A program made the position numbers and the translations under genes. Shown here piece by piece: positions 1 through 8,000 of a stretch of 64,000 nt of DNA (positions within the stretch are counted from its first letter, which is position 1; the number at the start of each line of letters is the position of its first letter). The notes under the pieces were generated by a model. It was not told the origin of the DNA. It saw nothing but the letters and a program-made list of their open reading frames with translations, and did not search any database. The DNA comes from Butyrivibrio sp. VCB2006 (GTDB lineage: Bacteria > Bacillota > Clostridia > Lachnospirales > Lachnospiraceae), in assembly GCF_000420945.1 (NCBI RefSeq), contig NZ_ATVX01000005.1, forward strand, positions 62,001 to 126,000. Direction: 5' to 3'.

Positions 1-276
1 ACTTATATGAAGAATGCAGCCCTTCGCCTTGCGAAGTTTGGTGCAACCTCCAACAGTATTTCTGCAGGAGGGGTGTATACTCCGCTAAATGCCCACATCA
101 TGGATGATCCAAATCTCATGGAGCAGTGCCTTGATGAGACTCTTCTTCACAGATGGGCGCAGGCCGAGGAAATTGCGGACTTCACATATTTTTTGACCAA
201 TGTTAATAAGAGTATGACGGGACAGGACCTGCTCATAGATAACGGTGAGCAGCTAAGATCCAAATTTATATGGTAA
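1..276 (+). CDS. SDR family oxidoreductase, C-terminal fragment
   Basis: This is the 3' end of a short-chain dehydrogenase/reductase; the frame is open to the left edge, so the start lies outside the window. The visible 91 residues hold the end of the SDR core: a Lys followed by NAAL at the place where the YxxxK catalytic motif normally continues into an alanine-rich helix, then SISAGGVYTP, which matches the family's N-x-(I/V)-x-P-G-x-x-x-T-P segment with Ala in place of Pro, and a C-terminal end in the style TGQDLLIDNGE, which corresponds to the usual TGQ-x-(L/I)-x-(V/I)-D-G-G end. The catalytic Tyr would sit just before base 1. The substrate cannot be judged from this fragment. It is followed directly by a strong terminator. 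Confidence 0.75.
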   Translation, partial: TYMKNAALRLAKFGATSNSISAGGVYTPLNAHIMDDPNLMEQCLDETLLHRWAQAEEIADFTYFLTNVNKSMTGQDLLIDNGEQLRSKFIW

Positions 277-281
277 AAGAA

Positions 282-318
282 AAATCTCCGATGCCAGGTG
301 ATATGGCACCGGAGATTT
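282..318. terminator. Bidirectional intrinsic terminator
   Basis: The arms AAATCTCCGATGCCA and TGGCACCGGAGATTT pair over about 15 bp with one mismatch. A T-rich stretch follows on the right and an A-rich stretch precedes the stem on the left, so the hairpin can end transcription both of the SDR gene and of the converging minus-strand transporter operon. Confidence 0.8.
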
Positions 319-332
319 ATTATTCCTAGCTA

Positions 333-920
333 TTAAGCAGCTTTCTTTTCTTCTTTATTTGAAGCTTCTGCCTTGGCAAAGTGTGTAAGTTCGTAAGGAA
401 GGTGCTTCATGCTGACTACAACAAGTACGATGGCGATGAACTTGTCGATGTAGTCTGTAACTGCCTGTGTAAGAAAGGCGCTTCCGAAGAGCTTTAATGC
501 TGTCTGTGAAAGAGCCTGGATAATAAAGGTAGTTACTACTGCGGAAGTGATTCCACCAAAGAGGAAGGTCTCGATGCATGCTGAAAGAGCTGATGCAGGA
601 AGTGTGATAAGAAGTGTTTTCCAGATGATTGAAACTGGCTTGTTCTTCTTGCCGTGCATGAGAAGTCCTGCAAGAACACCCATGAGAACTCCGCTAAGTG
701 AGAAGTAGATTGCATAGATATCGCCGAGGACGCCGTTTATAAGGCCGCCAACAAGAGCAGCGAGAGCGCCTGCTACAGGGCCAAGAGCGATACCTGCAAG
801 CATGGTTCCGATACTGTCAAGGAAGATTGGAAGGCTCAGTAAAAGAGCAAGCTTACTTCCTACAATGTTGATTGCTACCGCGATAGCAACAAAAGTCATT
901 TTCTTAATGTCGATTTTCAT
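333..920 (-). CDS. ECF transporter S component (possible queuine/queuosine uptake)
   Basis: A 195-residue, very hydrophobic protein with about six membrane segments and a short charged C-terminal tail ending KEEKKAA. Its N-terminal pattern (short charged start, a helix with an IVGSKL-type break, then LDSIGTMLAGIALGP followed by an Ala/Gly-rich helix) is typical of the substrate-binding S component of energy-coupling factor transporters, which share an A/A'/T module encoded elsewhere. The start at 920 is preferred because an AGGAG lies 7 bases upstream; the ATG at 926 is too close to it. It begins 14 bases after the nucleoside hydrolase stop, so the two genes are one operon. The substrate is not readable from the sequence. 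The preQ1-I-like leader and the hydrolase partner suggest a 7-deazaguanine compound; another nucleobase or vitamin remains possible. Confidence 0.8.
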   Translation of the reverse strand: MKIDIKKMTFVAIAVAINIVGSKLALLLSLPIFLDSIGTMLAGIALGPVAGALAALVGGLINGVLGDIYAIYFSLSGVLMGVLAGLLMHGKKNKPVSIIWKTLLITLPASALSACIETFLFGGITSAVVTTFIIQALSQTALKLFGSAFLTQAVTDYIDKFIAIVLVVVSMKHLPYELTHFAKAEASNKEEKKAA

Positions 921-934
921 TTTCATTCTCCTAA

Positions 935-1912
935 TCAGTATATGTATTTGGCAAAGATTTCTTTGCACTGCGCCAGTTCTATTTCAAGTATTCTAGTCAG
1001 AAACATTTCCCAGAAGGTAGTCTTATCCACATCGGTGTAGATAATTGCATTGCTTTCCTTGCGATAAAATCCCATTGAATCCACAACAGTCTGTCCAAGG
1101 CTGATTCCGCCGGTTTCTACCTGGGTAAAGGCCTCAAATCCGTTTAATATTGCAGGATTTAAGAACTGAGCAACTGCCAAAGGATCATTTATGACGCAGC
1201 CTCTTATGTGCTCCCACTCCCAGTGGAATTTAAAGTAGAACCAGGTAATCTTTTCAACAAAATCGCCCACCTTGGGATTAACTCTTTTCATCTCCTGAAG
1301 GATATCAGGAGTAAGGACGATTTCTCTTGTGACATCAAGACCTACCATTTCGATGCGGCCCTGGTGCTCATAGAGTGTGTCAAAGACAAGCCTTGCGCTG
1401 TCAGGATCTTCCCAGTAGTTGTATTCTGCAACAGGAGAGCAGTTTCCGTGGCTTCTGAAATTGCCGCCCATGGAAACCAGCCTCTTGATACTAAGAAAGG
1501 CATCAAGGTCTTCATCAATAAGTCTTGCCAGATTGGTAAGAGGTCCAAGGGCTATTACGGATACATCACCGGTTTTAAGTGTTTCCCTCATGAATGAAAC
1601 CGCAGACTTTTCGGGGATTTCCTGACCTTCTATATCAGGAAGGAAGCTCTCTCCAAGGCCATCTTCGCCGTGGGTATCAAGAGCATTTACATAATCTCTT
1701 ACTCTTGGTCTGTCTGCTCCTGCGTAAACAGGGACATCAAGTCTGTTCAAAAAGCTTAATACCTTTTTGGCATTCTTAAAGCCAAGCTCTACCGGTGAAT
1801 TACCTGCTACTATTGTGATTCCAACCACTTCGATCTCTGGGCTGTTTAAGGCAAGCATTATGGCCAGGGAATCGTCAATTCCGGGATCGCAATCAATAAT
1901 TACCTTATTCAT
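935..1912 (-). CDS. Nucleoside hydrolase, inosine-uridine hydrolase family (possible queuosine hydrolase)
   Basis: A 325-residue cytosolic N-ribohydrolase that should split a ribonucleoside into base and ribose. The family's calcium-binding motif DCDPGIDD is at residues 7-14, His81 sits in the THGEDG loop, and GNCSPVAEYN (Asn165) is the usual ribose-binding segment. The late HDP motif reads INDP (Asn242-Asp243), so the catalytic His of classical inosine-uridine hydrolases is replaced by Asn. The start at 1912 has GGAG 6 bases upstream. The gene lies behind a promoter, a preQ1-I-like aptamer and a terminator, and is followed by an ECF S component. This layout recalls the queuine salvage genes of Clostridioides difficile, in which a nucleoside hydrolase (QueK) frees queuine from queuosine. 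The family call is firm; the substrate is an inference from the leader and the neighbour. No tgt or queL is present in this window. Confidence 0.85.
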   Translation of the reverse strand: MNKVIIDCDPGIDDSLAIMLALNSPEIEVVGITIVAGNSPVELGFKNAKKVLSFLNRLDVPVYAGADRPRVRDYVNALDTHGEDGLGESFLPDIEGQEIPEKSAVSFMRETLKTGDVSVIALGPLTNLARLIDEDLDAFLSIKRLVSMGGNFRSHGNCSPVAEYNYWEDPDSARLVFDTLYEHQGRIEMVGLDVTREIVLTPDILQEMKRVNPKVGDFVEKITWFYFKFHWEWEHIRGCVINDPLAVAQFLNPAILNGFEAFTQVETGGISLGQTVVDSMGFYRKESNAIIYTDVDKTTFWEMFLTRILEIELAQCKEIFAKYIY

Positions 1913-1937
1913 TAAAAACTCCATCTGCAAAATTGCA

Positions 1938-1965
1938 TAAAAAAAGCTCTGCGAAAACGCAGAGC
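1938..1965 (-). terminator. Leader terminator of the riboswitch expression platform
   Basis: On the minus strand GCTCTGCG-TTTT-CGCAGAGC forms a perfect 8 bp stem followed at once by a run of seven or more T. It lies between the aptamer and the nucleoside hydrolase start at 1912, where a termination-type riboswitch keeps its switch hairpin. Confidence 0.85.
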
Positions 1966-1998
1966 CACACAAAAAAATCATAATAATTCCTATGCAGT

Positions 1999-2040
1999 CC
2001 TGGTTTTGTTTAGCGACAGGAAGGTACAAATGAACTGTCG
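1999..2040 (-). promoter_or_regulatory. preQ1-I-like riboswitch aptamer
   Basis: Reading the minus strand from 2040, CGACAG pairs with CTGTCG in a perfect 6 bp stem. Its loop begins TTC, followed after six bases by ACC, as in the preQ1-I consensus. Downstream of the stem is the A-rich tail CTAAACAAAACCAGG, very close to the tail of the Thermoanaerobacter tengcongensis preQ1-I aptamer. The tail's AGG can pair with the loop's CCT to form the expected H-type pseudoknot. The element starts about 10 bases after the predicted transcription start and is followed by a terminator and a nucleoside hydrolase gene. The class assignment was made by eye from the consensus and has not been tested with a covariance model. 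Confidence 0.65.
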
Positions 2041-2056
2041 TTTATAGCGCTTAGGA

Positions 2057-2085
2057 ATTATACAATGAGTTTTTTGATAATGCAA
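2057..2085 (-). promoter_or_regulatory. Sigma-A type promoter of the nucleoside hydrolase operon
   Basis: On the minus strand TTGCAT (2085-2080), a 17-base spacer and a perfect TATAAT (2062-2057) form a strong housekeeping promoter. Transcription should start near 2050, just before the riboswitch. Confidence 0.8.
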
Positions 2086-2175
2086 CTTTTTTTAAATTAT
2101 GTAATCATTATTGTTGATAAAATGATAGAATATAAAATATAAGTAAGACTAAACTAACCGGGAGAGGGGAAGGAC

Positions 2176-2499
2176 ATGTTTGAACGCAGAACGATCAATC
2201 GAGTAGAGTTTTTGGCAAACAGCGTAATTGTTGATAAGGAAACACTTAACAAGTATTATGGTCAGGTCAAGAATATCAGCCCTCTGGGCATAGCTATTAC
2301 TGTAGATAAGCGTATCCCGGATCTTGTTGGTAGGGATGTAATTATAGTTGCCGAGACAATGATCATGTATGCTGAGGGTGTCCGTGAAGATAAGGAAGAG
2401 GATGGCAAGAAGTCTGTAGCCTTCAAGGCCAGAAAGTTCACACCGGATGTTTTACAGTATCTCTTTGAGCACATCGGCCTTGATGAGGACGAGGGATAA
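2176..2499 (+). CDS. PilZ domain protein
   Basis: A 107-residue, single-domain cytosolic protein. It carries the c-di-GMP binding signature of PilZ domains: an Arg-rich start (RRTINR, residues 4-9) and an N-x-S-x-x-G motif (NISPLG, about residues 34-39), followed by the predicted beta strands of the barrel. Stand-alone PilZ proteins pass a cyclic-di-GMP signal to motility, surface or secretion machinery by protein contact. The target cannot be inferred here because the neighbours are unrelated. A purine-rich GGAGAGGGGAAGG stretch lies just before the ATG. The C-terminus is acidic (DEDEG). Confidence 0.75.
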   Translation: MFERRTINRVEFLANSVIVDKETLNKYYGQVKNISPLGIAITVDKRIPDLVGRDVIIVAETMIMYAEGVREDKEEDGKKSVAFKARKFTPDVLQYLFEHIGLDEDEG

Positions 2500-2515
2500 T
2501 TTTTATTAAAAAGTT

Positions 2516-2544
2516 TTGCCATAATTCTTTTGCGCTCGTATAAA
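2516..2544 (+). promoter_or_regulatory. Sigma-A type promoter of the 68-residue peptide gene
   Basis: TTGCCA (2516-2521), a 17-base spacer and TATAAA (2539-2544) lie between the PilZ gene and the small peptide gene. With the terminator at 2834-2868 this makes the peptide gene a separate transcription unit. Confidence 0.7.
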
Positions 2545-2600
2545 TAAGTGAGAAGAAAAATACAAACGCAATGGAATTATAAATTTTAGGAGGCACTTAT

Positions 2601-2807
2601 ATGGAAAAGAAATTATCAAGATTATTCGATTTTCAGAAGTTTGCAGAGAACAGTGATCTTGCAGATGTTATCGCAGATGTAGACTCGCGCTACCCAAAAG
2701 CACAGGTTCTTTCAGATGATGACCTTGGTATGGTTGCTGCGGCAGGAAAGGTTGATACACTTCAGAAGGATAAGACCAATCCTGAAGGTAAGAGCTTTAG
2801 CTTCTAA
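2601..2807 (+). CDS. Small protein with a RiPP-leader-like sequence
   Basis: A 68-residue protein with AGGAGG placed well before its ATG, its own promoter and a strong terminator, so it is almost certainly expressed. Residues 1-35 are amphipathic and acidic. Around residues 39-50 comes LSDDDLGMVAAAG, which resembles the LSxxELxxVxGG type of cleavage motif that ends the leaders of many ribosomally made, modified peptides. The 18-19 residues after it are polar (Lys, Asp, Asn, Ser) and have no Cys, so a lanthipeptide or thioether product is unlikely. No modification enzyme, peptidase-ABC exporter or immunity gene lies near it. It could be a family-specific small regulatory protein whose similarity to leaders is only superficial. 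Function unknown. Confidence 0.65.
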   Translation: MEKKLSRLFDFQKFAENSDLADVIADVDSRYPKAQVLSDDDLGMVAAAGKVDTLQKDKTNPEGKSFSF

Positions 2808-2833
2808 ATTAAAAGAATAATAAGAATAATGAT

Positions 2834-2868
2834 AAAAAAGGAACTCAATCATTTTTGAGTTCCTTTTT
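2834..2868 (+). terminator. Intrinsic terminator after the small protein
   Basis: AAGGAACTCAA and TTGAGTTCCTT form a perfect 11 bp stem, flanked by A on the left and T on the right, and so may act in both directions. A TATAAT at 2875-2880 just beyond it may be the -10 element of the aminotransferase gene, but no good -35 is visible. Confidence 0.85.
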
Positions 2869-2915
2869 CTATGCTATAATAATCGGCAAATATAAAAGGG
2901 TAATGGAGGAGAGGT

Positions 2916-4103
2916 ATGATCAACGAAAGCTACAAAAAGATGTTAGGCGCTAAGTCGGTTATCCGTGAGCTGTCAGAATACGCTACAGCAAGGGGAAAAG
3001 AAATCGGCTATGAAAATGTTTTTGATTTTAGTCTTGGAAATCCAAGTGTTGCTGTTCCTAAGGAGTTTACCGATGAGATGATAAGACTTCTTGAGAACGA
3101 GGATACAATGACTCTTCACGGATATACACCAAGTCTTGGTAATCCGCTCTACAAGGAAGAGATTGCAAAGTCTCTGAATGAGCGCTTTGGAATGAACTAT
3201 GGTCCTGAGCATATTTTCCCAACAACCGGTGCCGCTGGTGCGATAGCTCATGCTGTTCGTGCTGTTACAGAGCCGGGAGATGAGGTTCTTGCCTTTGCTC
3301 CATATTTCCCTGAGTACGGTCCATACATCACAGGTGCAGGACTTAAGCTTAGCGTGGTTCCTGCTGATACTGAGAGTTTCCAGATCAACTTTGATAAGTT
3401 TCTGGAGATGATGAACGAGAAGGTTATGGCAGTTCTCGTTAATACTCCAAACAATCCATCAGGTGTTGCTTATTCCACACAGACACTCACAAGACTTGCT
3501 CAGATACTTACTGATAAGTCCAAGGAGTATGGCCATACGATTTATCTTTTGTCTGATGAACCATACAGAGAGATTGTCTTCAAGGGAGCAGACGCGCCTT
3601 ATGTTTCCAAGTTCTACGACAATACACTTAGCTGTTATTCTTTTTCCAAGTCCTTATCACTTCCCGGAGAAAGAATTGGTTATGTTGCGGTTAATCCTGC
3701 CTGCGACGGCGCAGAGTACATTGTTCCTATGTGCGGACAGATTTCAAGAGGAACAGGACACAACTGTCCACCTTCTATTATTCAGCAGGCGGTTGCCAAG
3801 GTTTGCGGCATGACAGCAGATCTTTCTGTATATGAAACCAATATGAACATTATCTACGATACACTGGTTGACCTTGGATTTACTGTGGTTAAGCCAGGCG
3901 GAACTTTCTATATTATGCCTAAGGCTCTTGAGGAGAGCTCAATCGAATTCTGCAAAAAGGCCAAGGACTACGACCTGATCTTCGTTCCTACAGACGGTTT
4001 TGGAGCTCCGGGCTTCTTTAGAATGGCTTATTGCATAGATACAGAAAAGGTAGAGCGCGCAATGGTCAGATTAAGGCAGTTTGTAAATGAGGTGTACAGA
4101 TAA
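2916..4103 (+). CDS. PLP-dependent aminotransferase, class I/II
   Basis: A 395-residue fold-type I aminotransferase that should move an amino group between an amino acid and a 2-oxo acid in the cytosol. Visible family features are the NTPNNPSG segment that contacts the cofactor, SDEPYREI with the Asp that holds the pyridine nitrogen, and SFSKSLSLPGERIGY with Lys245 as the expected Schiff-base lysine. Length and motifs fit the aspartate/alanine/aromatic aminotransferase group, but the substrate cannot be set from motifs alone. GGAGGAG lies before the ATG. The gene stands alone between terminators and has no biosynthetic partner beside it. Confidence 0.85.
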   Translation: MINESYKKMLGAKSVIRELSEYATARGKEIGYENVFDFSLGNPSVAVPKEFTDEMIRLLENEDTMTLHGYTPSLGNPLYKEEIAKSLNERFGMNYGPEHIFPTTGAAGAIAHAVRAVTEPGDEVLAFAPYFPEYGPYITGAGLKLSVVPADTESFQINFDKFLEMMNEKVMAVLVNTPNNPSGVAYSTQTLTRLAQILTDKSKEYGHTIYLLSDEPYREIVFKGADAPYVSKFYDNTLSCYSFSKSLSLPGERIGYVAVNPACDGAEYIVPMCGQISRGTGHNCPPSIIQQAVAKVCGMTADLSVYETNMNIIYDTLVDLGFTVVKPGGTFYIMPKALEESSIEFCKKAKDYDLIFVPTDGFGAPGFFRMAYCIDTEKVERAMVRLRQFVNEVYR

Positions 4104-4149
4104 TCCGCATTATAACTGAATCAAGCTTCTCTTTTTGCACGTGAATGCG

Positions 4150-4178
4150 TTGACAATGCGGATTAAGAGGTGTAAACT
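4150..4178 (+). promoter_or_regulatory. Promoter of the DUF6465 gene
   Basis: A perfect TTGACA (4150-4155), a 17-base spacer and TAAACT (4173-4178, four of six consensus bases) lie about 80 bases before the gene. A 9 bp inverted repeat, ATCCGCATT (4102-4110) and AATGCGGAT (4155-4163), touches the -35 box and could place the promoter in a weak hairpin at the end of the preceding gene. Confidence 0.6.
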
Positions 4179-4256
4179 CTATTTCGTAAACCACTTTATT
4201 GTTTTAACGAGCTACATAAATCATTATGATTTTTTTTCTGAGGAGGAGAAAATAAG

Positions 4257-4730
4257 ATGGCTGAAGCTAAGAAGACAGCAGCAGTTAAGCCTGTTGCAGC
4301 AATTAAGACACCAGTAGTTACAGAAACAAAGAATGTTGAAGTTAAGAAGGTTGCTGAGCCTGTAAAGAAGCCTGCAGTTAAGAAGGCACCTGCTAAGGTT
4401 GCTAAGAAGCCTGCAGTTAAGAAGGCTGAGCCTAAGAAAGCAGCACCTGCCAAGAAAGAAGCAGCTAAGAAACCAGCAGCTAAGAAGGCACCTGCTAAGA
4501 AGGCAGCTACAAAGGCAGCTACAGAAGCTATTAAGACCAACATTGTACTTCAGTATGCTGACAAGAACGTTACATTCGATACTCTTAAAGAGAATGCTGA
4601 GAACGTTTATCAGTTTGATATGGGCAAGAATGTTGCAGATATCAAGAAGTTGGATCTTTATGTTAAACCTGAAGAGAACACAGTTTACTTCGTTGTTAAC
4701 GACAAGGAACTTGGAAACTACGGTTTATAA
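4257..4730 (+). CDS. DUF6465 family protein with a histone-H1-like Lys/Ala/Pro tail
   Basis: A 157-residue two-part protein. Roughly residues 1-90 are a low-complexity, strongly basic stretch of repeated KKPA, AKKA and KKAEPKKA units, like the tails of histone H1 and bacterial histone-like proteins, and so probably bind nucleic acid. Residues 93-157 form a compact mixed alpha/beta domain of the DUF6465 type known from Lachnospiraceae, rich in Asp, Val and Tyr and ending in DKELGNYGL. The biochemical role of DUF6465 is not known. A DNA- or RNA-binding nucleoid protein is the likeliest guess. The gene has its own promoter, a GAGGAGG ribosome binding site and a terminator. Confidence 0.7.
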   Translation: MAEAKKTAAVKPVAAIKTPVVTETKNVEVKKVAEPVKKPAVKKAPAKVAKKPAVKKAEPKKAAPAKKEAAKKPAAKKAPAKKAATKAATEAIKTNIVLQYADKNVTFDTLKENAENVYQFDMGKNVADIKKLDLYVKPEENTVYFVVNDKELGNYGL

Positions 4731-4749
4731 TAATTTTTTTAGAGATATT

Positions 4750-4795
4750 GCCTCGGATGGCTGCTCAGCAACTATCCGAGGCTTTCTTATTTCTT
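4750..4795 (+). terminator. Intrinsic terminator after the DUF6465 gene
   Basis: GCCTCGGATGG (4750-4760) pairs with CTATCCGAGGC (4772-4782) with one mismatch, and a T-rich tail (TTTCTTATTTCTT) follows. Confidence 0.85.
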
Positions 4796-4851
4796 ATAGG
4801 AAACTATAACTTTTTTTCTTTAGATTTTATTTATAATTTGTTAATATTTTC

Positions 4852-5045
4852 TTGACTAAAATTAATATCGAATTTACACTAGATATACAGTAGACAGATT
4901 AATAAATGTCTATTTTTTTTACCCTAAATACTTTAGCGATTAAAAGCGTTAATGGGGCGGCGCTTTAAACCGAATTAGTTTTGTCAGACTATTACGTAAA
5001 GCTGATAAAATGTGCCTTTTTAAAAGCACTTTTTATAAATATTAA
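4852..5045 (+). promoter_or_regulatory. Promoter and structured leader of the secreted subtilase
   Basis: The 330 bases between the DUF6465 and subtilase genes hold a promoter, TTGACT (4852-4857), 17 bases, TACACT (4875-4880), then a leader of about 170 bases. The leader has a GCG/CGC hairpin (4940-4948 with 4961-4968), a second stem TTTTGTCAG/CTGATAAAA (4979-4987 with 5002-5010, one G-U pair), and a short GTGC/GCAC hairpin followed by TTTTT (5012-5034) just ahead of the ribosome binding site. The layout could be an attenuator. It did not match any riboswitch consensus I could check by eye. Confidence 0.5.
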
Positions 5046-5060
5046 GTGGAGGAAATGTGT

Positions 5061-8000
5061 ATGAAAAGAAAAGTTGGACCCGCAAGGGTGCTGTCAGTGA
5101 TTCTTAGTGCAACTTTTGCACTGACGAATGTAGTCACTGCATCAGCTACTGCTGGGGATGACGCAGTTCTTTCCGTAAGCGAAGAAGAAGTCGTATTTTT
5201 TGGCGACGACGCTGAAACCGCTGAGGAAGAAGAAGCTACAGAATCTTCTGAAGAAGCTTCTGTAAGTGAAGATGCTGAGTCAGAAGTGGCTGAAGAAGCT
5301 GAAGAATCAGAAGCTCCTTTATTCGAGGAGGTTGATCCTGTAGAGGAAGGACTTGGAGAACTGGTTGATTCTCTTGCTGGAGAAGAGACAGATATTCCTG
5401 TAGAGGAAAAGGATCCAGATGAGCAGACTCGTGTCATCATCGTAATGGAAGGCGATGCTGTCCTTGATAAGGGCTTTGACACAGAGAATCTTGCAGAGAA
5501 CGATGCTGCTATGAACCTTTCTGAGAGCATTATTGCTGAGCAGGAAGAGACAATCGAGAAGATTGAAGAGGAAGTTCTTGATGGTGAAGAACTTGACGTT
5601 AACTACAATCTTTCAATCATTACAAACGCTGTATCAGCAGACGTTGCTTACAAAGATATTGATAATATCGTAGATGTTGAGGGTGTTGCTGCTGTATATG
5701 TTGCTCAGAAGTATGATCCACAGACAACTGCAGAGCCAATGACCATCACATCAGGTGATATGGTTGGAAGCTATACTGCTTGGGCTGCAGGATATACAGG
5801 AGCAGGCACAAGAATTGCTATCATCGATACAGGTATCGATTCAGATCACCCATCATTTGATGCAGGTGCCTTTGAGACTCACCTTGAGGAGACTGCAGAG
5901 GCAGCAGGCAAGAGTGTTGCAGATTACAATCTTCTTTCAGCAGAAGAAATCGCAGCAGTTCTTCCTAATCTTAATGTTGCACAGAGAAGCGAAGGCGTTT
6001 CAGCCGATGAGCTTTATATCAATGAGAAGATTCCTTTCGCATTTAACTATGTAGACAAGAATCTTGACGTAACACATGACAATGACGAAGAGGGCGACCA
6101 TGGTACACACGTATCTGGTATCTCAACAGCTAACTACTATGTTCCTAATGCTTCTTCTGAGACAGGCTACTCAAGACAGGAAGTTGGCGTAGTTGGTATC
6201 GCTCCAGACGCACAGCTCATTACCATGAAGGTATTTGGTACAAATGGCGGTGCATACAGTGATGACTATATGGCAGCTATCGAGGATGCTCTTCTTCTTA
6301 AGGCTGACGTAGTTAACCTTTCACTTGGTTCAAGTGCAGCCGGTTATTCTTCAGATTCTGAAGAGTATATCAACGAGATATTCAAAAAGCTCGAGGGTAC
6401 AAGCACCGTAGTATCTATCTCAGCAGGTAACTCAGGACGTTGGGCTGATGATACAACATACGGCGTAAACCTTAGCAAGGATGTTAACCAGGATACAGTA
6501 GGATCTCCGGGATCTTATACAAACGCTCTTACTGTAGCAAGTGCTGTTAACAGCGGACTTGTTGGTAACTACTTCGCAACAGCAGATGGCAAGGCTATCT
6601 TCTACAGCGATGGTAATGAAACACTTGCTCCTAAGTTCGAGACTCTTGATGTAAACGGCGATGGAACAGAGTATCCATTCGTTCTTCTTGCAGCAAAGGG
6701 TGAGCCTGAGGACTACGAGGGTGTTGATGTTACAGATAAGATCGTATTTGTTCAGCGTGGTGCTATCACATTCGGTCAGAAACAGATGAATGCAGAAGCT
6801 GCAGGCGCTAAGGCAGTTGTTATCTACAACAACCAGCCTGGTACAATCAGCATGACACTTCAGGGAAGCACAGCTGTTATCCCTTGTGTATCAATCACAC
6901 TTGCTGATGCTGAGCTCATTGCTTCAGGTGCAGAGCAGATTTCTGATACAGCATTTGCTGGAACAATCACAGTAACATCAAAGATCGGTGTTAAGACTGA
7001 TACAGCTGATGGTTACACAATGAGTGATTTCTCATCATACGGTGTTCCAGGAACTCTTGATCTTAAGCCTGAGATTACAGCACCTGGTGGAAATATCTAC
7101 TCAACAAGAGACAATGGTACTTATGGCCTCATGAGTGGTACTTCAATGGCTGCTCCTTCTATTTCAGGTCAGAGTGCTCTTGTAGAGCAGTACATTCGTG
7201 AGAATGGTCTTGCAGATAAGACAGGTCTTTCTGTTCGTACTCTTGCTCAGTCACTTATGATGGCTACAGCTATTCCTCTTCACGAGGATAATGATCCTGA
7301 GGCTCCTGAGTTCTCACCAAGATCACAGGGCGCAGGTCTTGCAAATGTATATAATGCGGTAACCACTCCTGTTTATGCTCTTGTTGGTGACAAGGAAGGC
7401 AATGACGGTAAGGTTAAGGCAGTTCTTGGGGATGACCCGGCAAAGAATGGCAATTACAATTTCTCTTTTGACCTTTACAACCTGACAGATGATGTTCAGT
7501 ACTATGTTCTTGATTCTTCAGTTCTTACTGAGGAGCTCTATGAGCAGAGTGGTGTAACATTCTTCGCAGGAACATCACATGTGCTTAACCCTGTAGTATC
7601 ACTTACTGCAGATGACACAGCACTTGTATATGACTTCAACGGAGACGGAAGAGTTAATAAGACAGATAAGAAGATCTTCCTTATGGCAGTTAACGGATCT
7701 GTAGAGGATCCTGTTCTTGAGCTTTATCAGGATTACTTCGACCTTAACCAGGACGGAGTTGTTAATACCAAGGACGTATATCTCTTTGGTAAGGTACTTA
7801 AGGGCAAGTCAGATGTTGCAGATCTTGGTCTTGAGGTTGTTCGTGTAGATGACAGCACAAAGATTGATGTTCAGATCTCACTTTCAGACGCAGACAGAGA
7901 GTATCTTGCAGGATTTGAAAATGGTATCTATGTAGACGGTTTCGTTTATGTAAATGGTAACGTTGATCTTTCAGTTCCTTTTCTTGCTTTCTACGGAGAC

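Noticed and set aside
4196-4543. A long minus-strand open frame opposite the Lys/Ala-rich DUF6465 gene
   Set aside because: It is the mirror of the repetitive AAG/GCT codons; it has no ribosome binding site and encodes only an Ala/Phe/Leu repeat.
4881-5045. A c-di-GMP-I (GEMM) riboswitch in the subtilase leader
   Set aside because: The leader has a GGGGCGG core and hairpins but lacks the conserved GCAAAGCC and GGTAGC...GGGTTACCGATG parts of that class.
5042-5530. A Ser/Thr-rich open frame on the minus strand at the start of the subtilase gene
   Set aside because: It comes from the GAA/GCT-rich acidic linker on the other strand and has no start signals or homology-like pattern.
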